The position numbers were made by a program, and so were the translations under genes. From assembly GCA_021234155.1 (NCBI GenBank), contig JAJEKV010000140.1, positions 837,407 through 901,406 of the forward strand: 64,000 nt of DNA, in the 5' to 3' direction. This document shows, in pieces, positions 1 to 12,725 of the stretch. This DNA comes from Isoetes taiwanensis. Taxonomy: Eukaryota; Streptophyta; Lycopodiopsida; Isoetales; Isoetaceae. The notes beneath the pieces are model-generated. The model was not told the DNA's origin. It saw nothing but the letters and a program-made list of their open reading frames with translations, and searched no databases. Numbering within the stretch: the stretch's first letter is position 1; every line of letters starts with the position of its first letter.

Positions 1-116
1 GAATAACAAAATGGCATACATCACTACTCTATATATGATACTCCATCTAAACCTTATGTCCAAGAACCTGTTTCTGTCCAAACATGAGCAAGGTTCAGAC
101 TGCAAACCCTAGTGCT
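1..116. repeat. Left copy of a >=116-bp direct repeat flanking a LINE
   Basis: This stretch recurs at 2667-2782 with about 11 mismatches (roughly 90% identity), and the LINE sequence lies exactly between the two copies. The right copy begins just after the LINE tail, and about 15 of its first bases would lie upstream of this window on the left side. The simplest reading is a very long target-site duplication made at LINE insertion. Confidence 0.75.
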
Positions 117-2651
117 CACCGGCTCACACCTTCGACAAATTGCGAAAGATGCTTTGGGAGAGGCCGCCACGGCTTAACCTCGTGCACTACCACCTTCCCC
201 AAAAACAAATGGTTTGATGATGAGTGCCGGAGCTCAAACGCACACCCCCAAGTCCATGATCCCATCTCCCGCCCACAAAGCCGCCGGGCCAATACCGCCT
301 TTCTCAAGAACAAGAAGGCCGATACCGCAGAGCATCGCCAGAATGATGTTTGGTCTCCCCGGACCGGCAACCTGTGACATTCGAGAAGGGTCTTGAGCAA
401 GCCCGCACGTTTTATAGGAACATCACCTCTGAGCAATGGGTACAAGATTTCAAAACAAATTGCACGACCACGGGGGCTCGCACCACCCCTCCACGATAGG
501 CATGGCTCAAGTTATCACTGAGGGGATGTCACCATGGGCCTACAACAGCTGCCTAGCTAATGGGAAGGCAAAGAGATTTAGATGGCATGCAAAAGCGTAA
601 CTTCCGAGATGGGTTGGGCCTCCACCGGTGCCTCGCCCTCACGCCATTGTTCAATAAAGCATTGCAAGAAGGCTTCCCTACACAATGGACCACTAGTAGA
701 GTAGTGCCCATATACAAAGCAGGGGACCCTCAATGCCCGCCAACTACCGTACTATTATGGTCAGCTCTCTTTGCAAAACCGCTGGTCGGGCATCCTTGAG
801 CAGCAGTTAAATTGACAATATGGGCGGAGAAAATCGGAGGTGCGAAGCTCTTACACAAAAGTGTTTTCGCCCGCATTCCCACCATTGATCATATCTTCAC
901 TCAAGCATTACTGGATTGAAGATAGCAGAATCGCCGCGTAACCCGCATCGTTGTTTCGCGGATTTTGCAAAAGCGCTCGAATACGCATTCCCGCAAACAA
1001 GCTATGGGACGATTGCGGCACCGGGACCCCCGACTTGCGTGTATGCAAGATATAGGTCGATGAGGCATGCTCAGGTCCGATCACACGGGCAACAATACGC
1101 CGTGATCGCGAGCATTGAGGCGCCGTGGTTGCCCTCTCCCCCCACACTTTTTGGCCTATACATTGATCGCTTGAAGATTGGCTCGAAAGCATGGAGGTGG
1201 GCGCATAGCTCATGCATCACAATAACCGCAACTCATATATGCCGACGATGTCAACCTCATGGCCTATACCCGTGAGGACATGCAACGCCACCGGATGCTC
1301 TTTGACACTTTTTGCCAACTCACCGGCATGCGAAGTTAACTTGGCCAAAACTAGGGTGCTGCTAGTTGCATCATCCCGCCGCCCAAGGCTTCCCACATTC
1401 ACTTACCAGGGCAAGAGGTAGAGGTGGCTCCGACCTACAAGTACTTGGGGATTGAGTTCTCAACTACCACCCATTGGGATGCGGCTATCGCTGTTGCGGG
1501 TCACGGCTGGTTGGAAAGCACTATATGCCATGCGTAATCAACACCACAAGGCAGTAGTTGTATGCCCGGGGCCACCACACATTTATTTCGGCCTTGGTTG
1601 AGCCGGGTCCTTTGTATGGGGCGTATGTGGGGTCCGGATATCCCTCAACACCGAATGACCTCGAAAGGTGCGTATGCCTTCTGGCACGGGCCCGGGGTGA
1701 AGTCCACGCCCGCACTGCATCCTACCCGTAAGATGTGCTTTCTACCCCTTCAACGGGCCGCATTGGAACGCCATATCGCTTACTTCCAAAAGGTGGTCGC
1801 TATGGCTGATACACGCTGCCCCACCTTGCTTTGGCCACGACGATGGGTCCCCAACGCCGACATCCCGGCTGGAAAGACAAGCAAGCTCGGTTCTCACGAT
1901 GGGGTGTGCAGTAAAAGATGGCCCAAGTCGACAAAGAAAGATCGCGAGACACTTAAACCGTACCTAGATGCTACTTTCCTTCGCAAGCTCTCGATGCGTA
2001 GGCTCGACGCATGTTAAGTCGTGGCACACTATCGCCAAAGAAGTCAATCCTAGGCTCACAAGAGGCCCACACCAAGCATTTGTACACCCAAATGCCCATG
2101 AAGAAGCATCGTACTTATAGCTTCCATTCAAGACGGATGCACATCGCCGTGATTGAAAACAGTATGCGCTGGGCTCGAAGCACGAGAGCAAAGGTTTTGC
2201 CAAGTTGTTGCCACCACGGCGCGATTGAGGATGAATGTCATGCCCTCCAGATCTGCCCAAAGATTTGCCATATCCGAGCTTATATGCTCGATTACTAGTG
2301 CCCCGCCAACCGCTGCATCGCTTATTGACTACGGGTGGGTATGTTGGTGTCATACCTCCCTACGGAGGTTATGGATGCCCATCGCTGGACTCGCATTTGT
2401 GCCCTACGGACGACGATGGAACTGCCTTATGCAATTGTATTGTTGTTTAAAGGTGTGGTAAGATGCCTATTATCGCTAAGGTTTTTCCCTCAAAACCCTT
2501 CCAAAAAATTTTTTGTTTGGGTTTTTAAAAATGAATAAGTCGATAATACACTTGGTCGCGCTCTCTTTTTTGTTTGGGTCCCATAGGCCAATTGGCCTCC
2601 CCCTTCTGGGCGCTTTTTAAACCTATTCTATTCTATTCTATTCTATTCTAC
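117..2651 (+). mobile_element. Decayed 5'-truncated non-LTR retrotransposon (LINE), endonuclease end through RT to 3' tail
   Basis: Frame-shifted pieces of a LINE pol protein run in order on the plus strand. A WFDDECR motif, typical of the end of the endonuclease/pre-RT region, lies near 210-232. An RT segment (ALQEGFPTQW, then VVPIYKAGDP) lies near 655-740. A block ending PPTLFGLYIDRL lies near 1140-1175, followed by the RT catalytic box YADD near 1240-1252 and a VAPTYKYLGIEF segment near 1425-1460. A cysteine/histidine C-terminal piece with CHALQICPKIC lies near 2235-2275. The 3' UTR carries GGGTCCCATAGGCC at 2576 and ends in a (TTCTA)n tail. Many stops and frameshifts show it is dead. A second copy of the RT-to-tail part lies at 42330-43744. 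RT clade was not determined. Confidence 0.85.
2623..2651 (+). repeat. (TTCTA)n pentanucleotide tail of the LINE
   Basis: About six units of CTATT/TTCTA end the LINE instead of poly(A). The same tail follows the same 3' UTR words at 18231-18246, 25234-25252 and 43726-43744, so it belongs to the element and not to the target. Confidence 0.85.
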
Positions 2652-2666
2652 TGCATGCAGATCCTG

Positions 2667-2782
2667 GAATAACAAAAAGGCATACATCACTACTCGATAT
2701 ATGGTACTCAATCTAAACCTTGCATCCAAGAACCTGTTTCTGTCCAGACATGAGCAAGTTTCAGACTGCAAATCCTGGTGCT
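2667..2782. repeat. Right copy of the long direct repeat flanking the LINE
   Basis: Partner of 1-116. Homology stops at the shared GTGCT on the right side, exactly where the LINE begins in the left copy. Confidence 0.75.
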
Positions 2783-3091
2783 TTTGCACGCAGATATGGA
2801 TCTTTTTTTTATTGGTGGTGTACAATAAAGCAGTCCAGGACATAGGGTGCTAGTTGCCCTTCAAGGTACCCTTCATTGCCCTTCCCTTGCCCTTCATTGC
2901 CCTTCAAAAAATACTGGGATATTCTTTAGTTATGTATAACATAATAAGCATATTGGTAATGTGAAGACCTGATCACACATGTTACCTATGAAGGTGCTGA
3001 TTTAGTGCTTGAATTTCGTTTTTTTGTACACCACTAGCAAAAAAACACCCATATATCTTCATTTTATAAAGCAGTTTTCGAAATGATAGAG
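2783..3091. other. Non-coding, short CCCTT-rich tandem words
   Basis: CCCTTCAAGG/CCCTTCATTG words repeat five or six times at about 2858-2907. Nothing else is recognised. Confidence 0.5.
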
Positions 3092-3199
3092 CTAGTACCT
3101 TGTTGGATCTTTCATATTGGGAACTCTCCTTGCCCAGTCAATGCAATCCGGTTTTTGTAGCAACTGCAAAAGAAAGAAGATCAACACAAATATAACCTT

Positions 3200-3382
3200 G
3201 ATGTTTTCGACTGAGAGAGAAAAACATGAATGCCGAAATGGGCACGCCTTCACAACCCAGTTCTTGTAAACCAGAAGATTTGGTGAATTTAGATCGCGAT
3301 GAACAATAACAGTTGTAGTACTATGCAGATTCAATCTCCTTTCCCACTTCTGCTGAATCAGTTCATTACAAACCGCCAACAA
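3200..3382 (-). pseudogene. Orphan exon fragment of a Raf-like (CTR1/EDR1-type) protein kinase
   Basis: The minus strand encodes the catalytic-loop region IVHRDLNSPNLLV followed by KNWVVK, almost the exact wording of plant Raf-like MAPKKK proteins (usual IVHRDLKSPNLLVDKNWVVKV). The catalytic-loop HRD is kept but Lys has become Asn. The next residues, which should hold the DFG motif, read CPFRHS, so the magnesium-binding Asp is lost. No other kinase subdomain is visible on either side. This is a lone decayed exon, not a gene. The family call rests on the motif wording only. Confidence 0.6.
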
Positions 3383-4937
3383 AATAAGCTACAGCGGCCG
3401 ATTTTTGAAGCGTGCACGGCATGCAACATGGAAAGGCTGATAATACATAAACCTGGCGTGCAACATGGCGAAATCTAGTAACCGAAGCCATGGGAAAACC
3501 CTAGAAATCAGAAGGGGCGGCTATGGCACAGAAGATCTTCCTTTATTGCTTTGCTTTGCTGGCGCCCGTGCAACTTTTACTGCTTTTTTCTTCTCTCTAA
3601 TTTTTGCCCGATGACGCAGAATCTTTAGAATATCCAAGCGAATCTTACCTATAGGAATTACATATGAAGGATATATCAACATCCCATAGACATATCTTAC
3701 ATATACATGAAAAAAGAAATAATTCACATTCTCAATTCTTATGGGCAATTATCGTTTGCCATCTCAATTCAAACCCCACCGTTGTTCCTCTAGATTTCAC
3801 CACATTGTCAAGTGTTACTGTGCTCATCTACATATTGAAGTCACATGTAATGATTAAGGCACATCCTAATGAACATGCACCCTTTTACTTATGCGCAATA
3901 ATGTTGGACACTATCATAAAAAATGCATGCTTTAGACACATTACTGATCTCATTACAATTAAACGTTTAGAACCAATACCATTGATTGAAATTGGCACAC
4001 ATTTGTGATGAACAATTAACTTGATATTTAAAAAGATGATCACACCGGGCACACGTTTACTAGTTGTTACTTAAAATGAATTTTGTCAAATACCATTGTT
4101 ACAACAAATGCATCCTGTCAAATTCCACAACTTAATATACCACAACTTAATATTGTTACTAAAAATAATGCCACCAAACTTAAATGCCTAATAAATTTGA
4201 CCTAACCAAAGTGTATGCGCAACAACCACAAAAGTTTAAAAAAGGAAAGAAAAAAGGGACCTTTATTACATTGTATAACTCGACCACAACCCCTGGGTGT
4301 GCCTTTTTGCTAGTTTTTTCTTTTTGCCTTGTCGCGCTAAGCGTGAGATGTGGTAGAGAAGGGTCTACTATACACCTTTGGCTTCCCTCATTTCTTATAT
4401 TACCTGGGATCACTTGCACCAAAAAATAGAGTTTTAAAAAGGAATTTCTAGCATGCCTTGTCATCACCAAATTATAGCAAACATACATTAGCACACCCTA
4501 TAGAATTGTATTATGGATGTCAAGAATATGTTTGAAATATCCGTATGATTCATTAATGCTGGCATACACCTATGGTTGCTTTATGCAGTTCAGAGACATA
4601 AAATAAAAAATGCCACAAGCTCTAGCATGGATATCCTAACCTTCATCTCTGCTCCATATTATCTGACTAGGGAGTCATTTTATGTTTCTACCTATAATGA
4701 GCTAAGTAAATAACCTAAGTATCAAACATGCCTTGTTAAGCAGCTATGAAACACCAACCATGCATGGTTTTCTAAAATCAACATGGTGAACATTACAAAG
4801 GATTGCAATAAAACAATTACTTCATTCTGAATTTGGAATTTCACAATGAAGAGCTCCTAAAGATTGCTATAAGAAAGAGGGGCTTAAAACTACTAAATTG
4901 TTTTTTCATAGAAATAAGAACATATGTAAGCAATCAC
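3383..4937. other. AT-rich non-coding stretch
   Basis: Only short random ORFs are present. I looked on the minus strand for the next adenylosuccinate synthetase exon (GGANAGHT region) and did not see it. Confidence 0.4.
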
Positions 4938-5255
4938 CTAGCAACGAGCAACAATATCATAATGATTGGCCAATGTGTCCACAAGCCTTCCTTTCCCTTC
5001 GTCTCCCCATTGCGTACCCAGAACACAACAAACCTGACTGAGACTTCCAAAGGGTTCAATCTCAGCTGCCTGAATAGGATCCTTAACAGTCTGCACATCT
5101 ATAGCTATGGAACAATGAACTTTTGAACACTTCACCAGATTCAGGACAATGCGGCGAAAATTGAAGCGCTGGATTTTCCATGGGCAGACTGTTGGCCTCC
5201 AAGTTGTTGGGCGCAAACCTGTTGTTAGCAGACCCTCATTTTTCTTTCTTCTCAA
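4938..5255 (-). pseudogene. Orphan first exon of plastid-type adenylosuccinate synthetase
   Basis: Adenylosuccinate synthetase joins IMP and aspartate in AMP synthesis. The minus strand encodes [16 protein letters not shown] followed by HYDIVARC, the invariant N-terminal nucleotide-binding loop ([10 protein letters not shown]) of the enzyme. It is preceded by IGSLSQ-like residues and a Ser/Arg-rich leader that could be a transit peptide. In plant homologues the next codon is CAG (Gln) and the exon ends there. Here it is TAG, directly followed by a donor-like GTGATT (about 4930-4940), so translation stops. No later exon is found nearby. The exon was probably captured or left behind and is inactive; a sequencing difference at one base cannot be excluded. 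Confidence 0.7.
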
Positions 5256-7288
5256 GTTGAGAGGCTACAACTCATTCTTTCCATTCCATCAGACCATAGG
5301 TTCATGTAGTCTGCAAGTTCCGACACATATGTAGTCGAGCCCGATTCGGAAAGAAACTGTGAAGTCAGCATCTTTTACTTTGCTACTATCTCTTGCCTTC
5401 CATTTGAAATATTCTCTTCTTCTTCCTTAGAACACAATAATCTATGCCATTTATATGTATATTCAAGATATTCCTAAAACACCACAAGCTCGTCTAGGAT
5501 TTGCCCTTCGGGCAACCCAAAAACCAGAGTATTGGTAGTGTGTACCTAAAGAGCGAAAAAAGTGTCTGCATTAACTAATATTATTACAATAAACGTGACA
5601 ATACAATTTCTTACCACATTCGGCTTGTCAAATACCAAGCAAAGGATTAGACCTACAGTTTTTTAGAATCCAACTCCAAAAGGGGAGCCAATATTTCACT
5701 CTCGAAGGGTTTGTATACTAAGGAAATGAAACTATTAATTTTTTGATAATTGGTCTTCCAACCCTCAGTTCAACATCTACACCCCATTGTATAGGGGAAA
5801 CATAAATGGGATGCCATTCTGGCATGGAGAAAAGGGCCCCACCACTACTGGCAGTTGGAAGGGAGTCTCCCCGCAATGCTAGAATGGTAGGCCATCTTTC
5901 TTTCCCCTGGGGAGATCTTTTGGCGTAGACGCGACACTATTTTGATGTAAATCCAGCAGGCTTTTTGAGGTAGATCTGGCCCTTTCACATTCTTTTGGTA
6001 TAAATTCAGCCTATACAGATCTATACAGATCCACAAAGCTTGTAAACTCTGTAGAAGAAATGAAGATAAACTTTGTAGCTATTTTATTCCTGCAATTTTT
6101 GCTTTTCGTGCCAAAACAGGTAAGTGCAGAGCCTCATTATTTTACTTGCTTCATCTAGTTCTTTACCTGTTTCGGGCCCTCTTTATAGGGTTTTTTTACT
6201 GGGATTAATGTGCCATATGGCACATTTAATAGGCAAGGTGGGCATGCCCAAAAAGATATATTTGCTGCAATTGAGCTGACATGGCACTACTGACCCTAAA
6301 ATTTTCAGATCTTTGAGATCTTATCTGGAAATCTAAACTTTCCCTGGCCTTGTCTCGTAGCCTCCACATCCTTGCCCGCCCTTTTATGATCAAATTTGTG
6401 ATTCAATTTGCTTGTTTCTGAAACTTGTTTTCAGCCTCGGCTTGTCTGCAGGAAGCTTGGTGCAGATTTTACCCTTGGCTAAGTTACAAAGATCCGGAGA
6501 CTTAGATGATGGGCACTTAGCTGCAAGGCAATGAAAGGAAAATTTGAGCTTACATCCACATAAAAAGGGCAAGGTAGGTTTGATGTTCTTGGAATTCAGT
6601 GCTATATCATTCGTTGCCCATATGATTCAAAAGAGGGCTGGAAAGAAACCCTAAAATGCAACAGATGAAAACCTGCATACGTTCTTATTTTTTCACTTTC
6701 TTTAAATTAAAATGCTAAATATGATAGGAAATTATGTGCGTACGAAACCATTAGAAATATGATATTGACGTACATAAATATAGTGGGCTTCCTAGACATA
6801 CACATTAGTACATCCCAGCAGGATTTTAAATCATAAGAAAGCCATTGGAAAAAGCATACAATTATACTGCATTCACCCCCTGTTATTATGCTAGATATTG
6901 ATACTAGTCGTTTTGATACTATCTCAACTTCGTATAAAACCTCCCATGTGGGGACTTGCCATTATGCTAAATGTCTTGTACACTTGTAATCACACAAAAA
7001 ATTGCTTGCCGCCATGATAAATTTCCTGTGCACTTAATAAAATGTAGTCAATTGAAACATGCGGTTATTTCCTAATCCCTTACCCGCAAACCATAGATTC
7101 TCTAGTTGTCAAAACATAGATTCTCTAGTTGTTTGGGAAGGATATTTTAGGTGTCAATAGTAAATGCATGTACTTTAACATAAAGAAGATCATATGGAGA
7201 AAAAGAAATAAACGTTGTTAAAACTTTGAATTTACATTCTTGAGATGGAGACTTTGGCATATATAAGCGGTCGTCACTAGAAACGTTG
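5256..7288. other. Non-coding, no gene recognised
   Basis: AT-rich, with only short unsupported ORFs. No domain, tRNA or transposon ends were seen. Confidence 0.4.
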
Positions 7289-8019
7289 TTAAACATTGTT
7301 ACATTCTGGAGGTGGAGATTTTGGCACATATACAAGCGGTCCAGCGAGGACAAGTATTTGATTTCTTGCTTTATACTTTTTAGATTTCTTTACTTTTAAT
7401 CTGTTGTTAGCACTTCGAAGAACATTGCAATAGGAAGGTATGCTTGATGGGAAAGTAGACAGTCTACAATAGTTAACATTTTCGCCCCAAGGAAGCTCGA
7501 TGTTGAAGATGCCCTTCTTGTTGGTGTAGTCGTAGAAAGTACTTCTTTCCACACCATAGCCAGGGTGTACTTTGAGGCCACAAGAGATAAGAACCCTGAT
7601 GGCTGTAAAGAACAAACGAAACAATTGAATGATCTAGATGCAAAATATTGAAAAGTGGAATTGCTTAAAACTATTAGCGAAGAGATCCTGAATCGAAGCT
7701 TCTAAGCTTGATAGAAGCAGAACAGAAGAAAGTAGAATACAAATTTTTGGTAGTAGCAACCTTTGAGTCCCTTGAGCGTTTTGTGCCCTAATTTGGTACC
7801 CCAACATTTACGACAGACGATTGATCCGACCACGATGACCTTGGGTTTTAGCTTGCTGTAAGGGGGGGAGGGTCTGCTGATATAAGGGGGGGCCTTCGGA
7901 AGGCTGAGGGGAGGGGGTCTTGGTGGAAGAGGGGAGGGAGGAGTTTGTGCGCGGAGAGGAGCAATTAGGAGAAGTGTTAGGAGAATGGAGGGACAAAGCG
8001 AGGATTGGAGCTTGGACAT
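7289..8019 (-). CDS. Pollen Ole e 1 / extensin-like secreted proline-rich protein (two exons)
   Basis: Exons 7761-8019 and 7289-7602 join in phase 1 across a 158-bp GT-AG intron (donor AAAG|GTTGCT, acceptor TTTACAG|CC), giving 190 residues. Residues 1-25 form a signal peptide (hydrophobic SILLTLLLIAPLRAQ). Residues 26-55 are proline-rich, as in cell-wall extensins. From about 60 comes an Ole e 1-type domain: VIVVGSIVCRKC, then TLKGLKAIRVLISC after the splice, and a YDYTNKKGIFNIELPW segment matching the family's characteristic 'DEKGxFxIxLP' stretch. Cys69, Cys72 and Cys94 are candidate disulphide residues. A longer start at 8067 is possible, but the inner ATG (8017-8019) places the signal peptide at the N terminus. 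Expected role: secreted or wall protein. The reading frame is intact; the exact subfamily is uncertain. Confidence 0.75.
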
Positions 8020-8322
8020 TGCTTGGACATTGCTGGAGCCTTGTGATGAAAAAGATCTATATGCCAAAATGGAGCCTAAGTCGTGGCACGTTTTGAAGTT
8101 GTGGAGGACGTGGTTGCCCCAATTTTGCTTTGTTGGAAAATGTGGTTGACAATGTTATTCATAAACAATTTGAGTCATGATTTCGTGCGTATAACATTTC
8201 GCGCAGCTTTTCCTTTTTCCCGCGGAAGGGACCCAGCCTGGTCATTATTCCACACGGGAATCTGCCCTCTCGGGCCCTAGCAGTTTCGACACCCTAGATC
8301 CAATGCAGAACAGAACACAGCC

Positions 8323-8371
8323 ATGGCGTGGTTCCGGCTTCGGCAACCTTCTGGGCTAGCCAACATCACAG
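8323..8371 (+). other. Possible short first exon (weak)
   Basis: An ATG in good context (AGCCATGGCG) opens a short GC-rich frame (MAWFRLRQPSGLANITG) before the sequence turns AT-rich near a GGCAAGT word that could be a splice donor. No family is recognised and no second exon was found. It faces away from the Ole e 1-like gene, so the interval could be a divergent promoter. Confidence 0.15.
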
Positions 8372-8467
8372 GCAAGTATACCTCGTCTTTTTTTTGTTGT
8401 AAAAAGACCTCTGGAACCAGATTTTCTTTTGCCGTTGTAAAAAAATAGGTCGATCTATTGCTGAAAG

Positions 8468-8525
8468 GTTCCAGAAGCTTCTGGAAGTCTCGACACTAGC
8501 TAAAATTGCTGGAAGGTTCCAGAAG
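8468..8525. promoter_or_regulatory. Two perfect heat-shock elements
   Basis: Positions 8468-8487 read as four contiguous alternating 5-bp units (nTTCn nGAAn nTTCn nGAAn). Positions 8511-8525 read as three units (nGAAn nTTCn nGAAn). This matches the established binding site for trimeric heat-shock factors. The nearest genes are the Ole e 1-like gene (ATG about 450 bp away, minus) and the weak exon at 8323. Which promoter they would serve is unknown, and they may be fortuitous. Confidence 0.5.
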
Positions 8526-11381
8526 CACCTGTCTATTAAAACTTGATTTGTAAATGTGTCCTTTTAGACATGTCTGATCATTCAGAGACAATGTAATTGC
8601 AAAAATGAATGATGTTATTGCAAATCCTGAACATCCAATTGACAAATAAGTTTATAAATCCCTCGCCACGGTGAAAATTTCAATTGCATCCAACGGTCTA
8701 AATTATTATGTTGAGGCATTGCTCAAAATCCGAGGCTGAACCTCCTCTGAATTAGGAGTCTAGTTTCTAGGTATGAACAAACAGATTCTCAAAGTGGAAC
8801 CTTAGCTCTATTGTTACAGATTGAAAAGCAGTTCAGGTTAAAAGAGTTAACCTTAAGACAGCAAACCTGAATGACAAAATAACATACCTGACTCTAATAT
8901 GCTCCAATATCCTGTTCTGGTATGTCCCCATCACAAATTTCTCGCAATTCTCAACCCATTTCTAGATTCCATCTTGACTGAGAAATCTACCCTTGAGGCT
9001 AGATGAATTTTCATCCTCTGCATTGTGACCATTTTTTGATTCATCAGGCAAAGAAACATGAGCAACATCTCTGCTTTTGCAGGAAAAAGTTATAGGCAGC
9101 AGACCTCTGCCGAAATAGACCTTCTGCTAGGCATCTGGGCCAGATTCAGGGTAGAAGTGATGCCATGGTAAAAGGAATACCCTGTCCAGGTGCTTTGTTC
9201 TGCTCCATTGTAGCTCCACAGGTCAATCGGAAGCTCGAAACCATCTGGAATCCAATAAAAAAAAATTCAAGTCTACCACGAATTGGCATAACGGGCGATT
9301 GCAGAGCCGAGTGGCCTTCTTAATTGTCAGGACGGCAAAATGGCAATTAAACCACAATCCTTCCCACTTGCGAAATAGATATAAAGTGCTCCAAAATGAC
9401 ATGAACCTGCCGAAAATTTTCCCTGCCGTAAGATGCCACCAGATGATAAGTATCAGATGATGTTCATTCTCAAATATGCCTTCGAAATGTGTTCAAGGAT
9501 CTTTCCTCTGATATGAATGCCTGGGAAGATGCTGCAGAACACCCAACGAAGCAAGCAACCTTCCCAAATGTGATGCCTACTTCTCTGAGTCTTTCAAGAG
9601 GTACACAACAACCTAACATGTGATGCAGTAGTTGGAAGCATCAGTATTTGAAGTTTTCAAAGGAATCACCCAATAATGATTCACACTGCTTGAAATACAC
9701 ATAGAATACACATGGAGTGCAAAACCCGACATTAATGAGGGCACATGCGCCTGCACACAATTTCAAAACCCTGTTTTTTATGATACGGACGAATTTGTGC
9801 TTTGCAGATCAAATATAAAGAACGAATATGAAAAATGTTCAAGGAAGCTGTATCCAGGTCAAGATTCGTTGAATCAAATAAAATTTCACTTGAACATCAT
9901 CGACAGCTTTTTGATCCGGCAATGATCAAGCAAGAAATTTATCGGCCGCATTGAAGTGTATTGGCTATGCGGTTGTTTCCCATTGATTCATGCAATCAGG
10001 CAGAAAGATTGGCAGATCAAATACTTGCGAAACTGTTGAGAAATCTTGCTCTGGAGCAATTGGAAAAATATTGCCCTAGATCATTTGAATTCAACAAATC
10101 TTGCTTCTAAGTATTTGAATATGAGAACTGAGCATTCAAAAGGCCAGAATGGGCGATGCAAATATATTCACAAATTGTTCAGGCAAATATATTCACAAAT
10201 GGTCCAGGTAAATATTGGCTGATCATCATCCATAAACAAAGCTCTAGAATAAAAAGAAATGCGCTCATCCATTGTGGCTATTAAGAGGTACATGAACATG
10301 ATATGATAATGGAATGCACATATTATACTACCTTCACTTAACAGTGTAATGACTCTTAACATTTACATCACCGAAGCAACTTATGGTGACACCAAGGCTG
10401 CATAAAAGTTCCCACGAATGTAAAACCCCAAAAACCCCCGACGCTTATACTGCAAATGAGTCAACGATGCAGTTTATTGATCTCTCACAAACGGAATTAC
10501 GGAAAACTATGTAATTGCTCTATAATCTATAATTTATTGTGCAGCACTACAATCTGTTCTCCTCTCAACATAACTTCTAAGTAATATGTCACAAATTAGT
10601 ACACATATAATCATGCTTTTCATCTACACGTCTCCGACATATATAGAATGCAACAACGTCCCAAGCAGCTTTGGCATGGATCTTTGAGATTATTTTGATT
10701 TGATGGCTTAAGCATGCTGGATGTCATTGCAACTATAAGTCCATTGTGCATAATAGATGTTAAATTTGCACTCTAACTTGCACTTGGAGTTTGCAAAAGA
10801 AAGAATCAGTGCAAGAGAAAGGAGGCCGCCAGTTCAACTCTAAAATTATGAGAAATATTTTCATATGAACTATTTAAAACCAAAATGTTTTATCGAAAAG
10901 TGACTCCTAGAAAAGTTTTCCCTGGCTACAAATTACAGCCAAATTATCTTTTGTTGCAAAATTCTAATTTATCTTATGTTTACTGCCATGTGCAATTGAT
11001 CTCCAGAAACTGAGTGAAGACCCAACCTGTATTGGAGAAATTCCCACTTAAATCACTTTTTATCTCCAGAAACTGAGCGAAGACCCAACTTGCATTTGGA
11101 GAAATTCCCACTTAAATTACTTTTTCCAAAAAATGACGCATGTATTTAAGACCTTCCCACAAAAATTCCTTTTACTTCAAGCGTATTGGAAGCATGGAAC
11201 TTCTCAACATGGATTAAAATATGTAGTATTTCAGCTTGTGTTTTTTACACGCTGTTCACTTCATAACAGTCTGTTCTTCTTAGAGATTGTGATGTTGGCT
11301 TCGAATAAATGCGAAATTTAGAACCTTGTTAAGTGTCAATTGTTTTAAACATGTCAATTTGGAGCATAAACATCTTAGATT
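8526..11381. other. Non-coding, with one 63-bp tandem duplication
   Basis: No gene is recognised. At 11000-11062 and 11063-11126 a 63-64-bp unit (starting TCTCCAGAAACTGAG) is present twice in tandem with few differences. Confidence 0.5.
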
Positions 11382-12725
<1,344 letters not shown>

